A stretch of DNA of 64,000 nt from Gonium pectorale (taxonomy: Eukaryota; Chlorophyta; Chlorophyceae; Chlamydomonadales; Volvocaceae). The stretch is from positions 3,430,048-3,494,047 of the forward strand of contig LSYV01000004.1 of the NCBI GenBank assembly GCA_001584585.1. Direction: 5' to 3'. Under the pieces are notes generated by a model, which saw only the letters and a program-made list of their open reading frames with translations, searched no databases and was not told where the DNA came from. Of the stretch, positions 60,101-64,000 are shown piece after piece. The first letter of the stretch is position 1. The number at the start of each line of letters is the position of its first letter. The position numbers and the translations under genes were made by a program.

Positions 60101-63100
60101 ACGGGGCGCCCGCTGCCCGGTGTGTGTGTGGGGGGGAGAAGGTTGCATGGGTGTATGCGCCAACGTGTGCGGTCATTCCGCCCTGTCCAGTCCAGCGCAT
60201 GGGGAATAGCATAGGGTGGGGTGCGGGGGGCATGCGGCGCATCGTCACACCTTCATTAGCCAGCTGCCATGGCCATGCGGGCACGTGCAGGGGCGCACAA
60301 CACACCCTTCACTCGCCATCCCGCAAAACGGCACAAGGCACGTGACGCTGCGCGGGGCACGCCCGTTCACCGCCTCACAGAACGACTGTGCCGTGCCGCC
60401 GCTGGCCCTTGGGGGCGCCCACATGCCCCCAACACGAACCCGGGGCAAACCAGCCGCCAGCCCGCCGCAGCCGCACCTGTAGCAGTGCCCCGAGTACGAC
60501 TCCACGTCCAGCCCGGAGGAGCAGCGCACACGCATGACCGCCTCAAGGCCCTGCAGCCGCGACACGTTCCAGATGAGGTCGTTGACCAGCTGGTCAAAGT
60601 CGGTCTGCGAGTTGTATGGCGTGTACGAGTAGACGGTGCCGCCGGTGGTGGTGGCCAGGTCGGACAGCGAGGCGACGTCGCAGTACGACTGCCCCAGCAC
60701 CAGCAGGTCAACGCACACCATGTGGTCGGCCGCAGTGGTGGCCAGGGAGCGGAGAGTGTTGTCCTGCGCGGTGGCGGAGGGGTGCAGGGGGCGGAGGTGT
60801 GTGCGGGGACCATGGGTAAGGGGGAGGCGGGGGGAAGCAGTTTGCGGTGACACAGCAATGGGAGCAACGCGCAAGAGGGAGCGGAACAGGGCCTGCGCTT
60901 GAACTCGCCAAGGAGCGGCGGCTCCATCCGACCCACTGCGCACCTGCAGCATCGACCTCCGAGCACGCCTAGTCGGCCCCTCCCTCCATGCCCCTGTCCT
61001 CAGCCCGCCTCGCTCCTCTCCTCGCCCGGCTGACCAGCTACGCCAGGTGCCTGGCAGCTTGTCCTCCTCCCTCAGCCCGCCCCCCTTCCACCCCTATCCC
61101 CTCTGCGCCAGACGGTTCATTAAATTACTCTGCGCTCGGTGCTGCGACTCCCGTCCCTTTCATTACTCCGCTTTACCCTCCACCCGTTCGCCCACGAGCC
61201 TTCCAAGCCTCCCCTCCCCTCTCCTCTCCACTCCCTCCGCGCTGTTCCCTGCCCCCCGGTCGCCCCAGCCTCTGTCGCCGCCTCTGTCACCGTCGGCCTC
61301 TGCCACCAGGCGCCTCTGTCACCGTCGGCCTCTGCCACCAGGCGCCTCCGTCACCGTCGGCCTCTGCCACCAGGCGCCTCTGTCACCGTCGGCCTCTGCC
61401 ACCGCCTCGGCCACCGTGCGCCCTTGGCACCACCGCCCCCGCACCTGACTCATCAGGTACGCCAGCTTGTCCTTCTCGCCCAGCCCCGACGCCTCGCGCG
61501 GCTTGAGCGAATGCACGCCCACAGAGGGCAGCGAGGCCACGAAGGCGTGCACCTTGCCGCCGTACGGCTTGAGCAGGTCGATGGCGGCCTTTGGCGTGGC
61601 GTGGCAGGGAGGGAGGAGGGGGGAGAGCGGGAAGCGCGGAAGGCGGGTTGCGGACATGGCGCTTGGTGATGCGTTTCGGTGACGTGACGGGGGCGTTCTA
61701 GGGGGCCCGTGTCGCCCTCAACTTTGCTCCACGCAGTATTCGCGAGGTACCCCCCGTCACTGAAACACGCGCAGCCGCTCCCCCAGGAACCTTACACATC
61801 GCCTCTTCATCCACACACAGCCCACTTCCGCATCCCACCCCTCTTGGGGCCTTTCCGTTGCTCTAACCTTCCTTACACAATTGCCCGCCCCCGGCTCAGC
61901 CCCCCACCTCGATGGCCGCGCCGGCGCAGTTCTCGTTGGTGCGGTTCGCGGCCCACATGGCGGGCAGGCTCTCCAGCAGCTCCACCAGCTGGCTCCTGCG
62001 GGTACGGCGGGCGGTGCGGGCGTTGAAGCACGAAAAGTGCACGGCCGGTACGAGCATGGGTCGGTACACACTGCACCACTGCACATGAGCCGAGGGGACC
62101 GCGCCTCCGCAGCAGCATGCAAGGCTCCTGAGATCGCGCACTGCAATAACAAGCTCAGGAGCGGAGTGCTCGCGAGTAGCGTTGTCCCAGGACGGGATAT
62201 ACGCTGCTGCCGCCCAGCTCGTCGTTGTTCATTCCCCTTTCTCTTCAACTCCCCCCGGGCGGGCGGCGCCTTTGCACCCACTTGTACTCCGCGGCCTCCA
62301 TGAGCAGCTTGCCGCTGGACGGCGCGAACACGTCGGCCACGTCCGACATGACCAGCATCTGGGGCGCCGCGCTGGGCGAGCGGATCGAGTAGAAGTGCAC
62401 CGCCGAGTCGAAGGTGGCGATGCCCACCAGCGCTTGGGGGCCGCCTGCGAGGGAGGCACGTGGGGGTGGGGGTGTGTGGGGGCGAGGCGGACGGCCATGG
62501 CCAGGAGGGAGGCCGGGAGGGGGCTTGGTACGCGCGATGTCCCGCCCCCGTCCCGTCCTCCCGTTCCCGCCCGCACCCCGCATCCACGCTCCCGGACCCA
62601 CGCCCCGAGTACCATCCCAACACGGACTACCCCATTTCCACCGCTCTGCCGCCACTCCATATACGCCGCCCGGCTCTGCTGCCGCACCCACCCTGGATGC
62701 GCTCCAGCGCCGCCGCCACCGCGCGGCACAGCGACGCGGTCGCCCCCGTGGCAATGGCCGTCTGGCTGACGTCGATGAGGAAAACGTGCGCGGGCGCCAT
62801 GGGCGGCCGGAACACGTACTCCTTGCTGGCCAGGTATTCCACGCTGCCGCGGCACAGCTCAGGGCGCTCGTCTGGGGGGGCGGGAGGCCGGAGGGGGACC
62901 CTGAGGTCGGAAAGCTTGCTCGTCACTCGCCCACCCTGTCAACTGACGCACCCGAAACGCCCACACCCATGCCCCCGCCCCTCTGCCCCCGCCACCTTTC
63001 CTTCTCGCCCAGTAGTAATCCCAACCTCGGCCCCCACCCCACTCACGCGCGTCCGTCCGGCGTCCGTCCGGCCCCAGGTGGCTGAAGTAGTGGTCGGGCG

Positions 63101-64000
63101 TGTTGTTGGAGAGGCCGCAGAAGTTGCATGTGAAGGTGCGGCCCGAGCCCGTGAAGCGCATCCAGGGGTTCATGTAGGCCTTGCAGCGGCCGCAGCGCAC
63201 GGGGCCTGCCTCCGACGCGTCCACCGTCTGGGCCGGGGGGGGAGTGGGTTTGGAAGGCATTCTCAGTAGAGAAGCCTGGGGGCACATGTCTGTTCCGAGG
63301 TAAACAACTGGGGGCTGAAAGCGCTGGCGCCATCCCTCCCTGTGGGTCCTGTGCATGCATAGACCACGACGCCGGTGGTCTGAACGGGCTAAGAAGCCCG
63401 GACCGGCTATCCCTGCAGTCTAGACCGACACCCAAGCCCGATCGCTAAAGCCCGCCTGACCCCGAAGAGCGTGGGGTTGCGAGTGAGGGCGGCTACCGTC
63501 ATGCGTCGAGGTGGCGTGGTGTGGGGGTCTGGTGCGGTCGTTACGGCGGTGTGCGCGCACAACACATCACCCACCGCCAACGTCCTCACGTCGGGACTCT
63601 GACCCCCGAGGCCCCGCCGGCACCAACACCATCTCGACCACGCCCACAGTGGCCGGCTCACAGCCCCGCTCGTCGTTCCCCGACGTTCAGCCCGAGAGCC
63701 CCAAGCCCGCTCGCCGCAACCACCCCCATGCCCAGACCCCCTCACGAACCGCCCCCCACGCCCACCTAGGCACCACGGGCTTTCCTCTCCCCCCCGCCCT
63801 TCCCACCCTCTCCCCCCCCCCCGCCCACCCCAACCCCGCCCGGCTGCTCACCGGCACTAGATCGTCCCCAACCTCCGGCTGCGCCAGCGGCGACACCACC
63901 AGCCGCCAGGCGGCAGTGGCGCAGTTCGCCCAGCAGCCTCCGCCGAGGTGGGGCACGTGGTTGAGCGGTGGCGCGCGAGGTAGCGGAGGGCTGCAGCTAC
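57144..64000 (-). CDS. SEC24: SEC24 COPII coat subunit (N-terminus beyond the window)
   Basis: Thirteen exons in view: 64000-63852 (partial), 63227-63047, 62871-62692, 62444-62282, 61995-61908, 61588-61445, 60763-60477, 59888-59777, 59290-59174, 58908-58693, 58416-58193, 57932-57833, 57374-57144 (~730 aa, phases close). SEC24 selects cargo for COPII vesicles at ER exit sites with SEC23. Domains in order: zinc finger (VRCGRCKAYMNPW and CNFCGLSNN, i.e. CxxC...CxxC), vWA-like trunk (VFLIDVSQTAIATG, VGIATFDSAVHFYS, SLPSVGVHSLKPRE, VCVDLLVLGQSY, GGTVYSYTPYNSQ), beta-sandwich (GLEAVMRVRCSSG, LPAIDCDKALLARI, GQRVIRVHTLALPITDN), helical region (CRELVSAAVVATLYAYRR), gelsolin-like domain (EAILYLGRDVPNQLLHDLLG) and the usual end SYVEYLCQIHRLIQ. 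It is SEC24 rather than SEC23 by the zinc finger and C-terminal signatures. The reading frame of the edge exon is the least certain. Confidence 0.93.
59719..59775. repeat. (CCCCT)n microsatellite in a SEC24 intron
   Basis: Roughly ten CTCCC units run to within a few bases of the exon at 59888-59777. On the transcribed sense strand this is (GGGGA)n beginning immediately after the GT donor, so the nascent RNA could form G-quadruplexes beside the 5' splice site. Confidence 0.9.
61279..61403. repeat. 32-bp minisatellite, about four copies, in a SEC24 intron
   Basis: Four head-to-tail units beginning CGCCTCTGTCACCGTCGGCC, nearly identical, the last one truncated. It lies ~40 bp past the donor of the exon 61588-61445. 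Confidence 0.92.
63250..63276 (-). repeat. 27-nt element near a SEC24 3' splice site
   Basis: This is the partner of 46209-46235 in the fumarase gene (25 of 27 identical, both differences transitions). It ends 22 nt upstream of the acceptor of the zinc-finger exon. Confidence 0.7.

Noticed and set aside
1..64000. tRNA, rRNA, CRISPR, complete transposon or bacterial operon signals
   Set aside because: No cloverleaf-like sequence, spaced direct repeats, transposase or reverse-transcriptase motifs, or Shine-Dalgarno-led operons were recognised; the window is eukaryotic nuclear DNA.

Overview
The window reads as nuclear DNA of a volvocine green alga (Chlamydomonas/Volvox relatives). It is GC-rich and very intron-rich. 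The UGUAA-type poly(A) signal typical of these algae lies 3' of several genes, and a TTTTAGGG-type telomere motif sits in one intron. Every multi-exon model below was built by hand from splice signals. In the well-supported models all exon phases close and the total coding length divides by three.

Layout: (1) 0.6-5 kb, plus strand: a ubiquitin-like protein gene whose second intron carries a large foldback palindrome with a 20-N gap, then a small RZ-type zinc-finger gene. (2) 5.5-20 kb, minus strand: one giant gene of about 29 exons (~3,097 aa) for a single-pass type II membrane protein with a long N-glycosylated ectodomain of Ig/FN3-like repeats. (3) 20.7-21.8 kb, plus strand: a germin-like cupin. 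(4) 24-43 kb, minus strand: four intact tandem paralogues (A 23987-27477, B 28828-32515, C 33965-37479, D 39475-43183), each fusing a von Willebrand A domain to an atypical alpha-kinase domain, the architecture of Dictyostelium VWKA. All share one 7-exon structure. (5) 45.3-52.5 kb, minus strand: class I (4Fe-4S) fumarase with a likely mitochondrial presequence. (6) 52.7-55.7 kb, plus strand: a predicted plastid-targeted multi-spanning membrane protein, divergent from the fumarase over about 240 bp. (7) 57.1-64 kb, minus strand: the COPII coat subunit SEC24, with its N-terminus beyond the right edge.

The genes are mostly unrelated housekeeping functions. The notable block is the kinase array. 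Its members pair as A/B and C/D, show sharp tracts of near-identity that suggest gene conversion, switch between GC and GT splice donors at homologous introns, and one member holds a stray copy of another's exon end in an intron. Other oddities are a shared 27-nt sequence just upstream of 3' splice sites in the fumarase and SEC24 genes, and several intronic minisatellites. I saw no tRNA, rRNA, CRISPR array or complete transposon.
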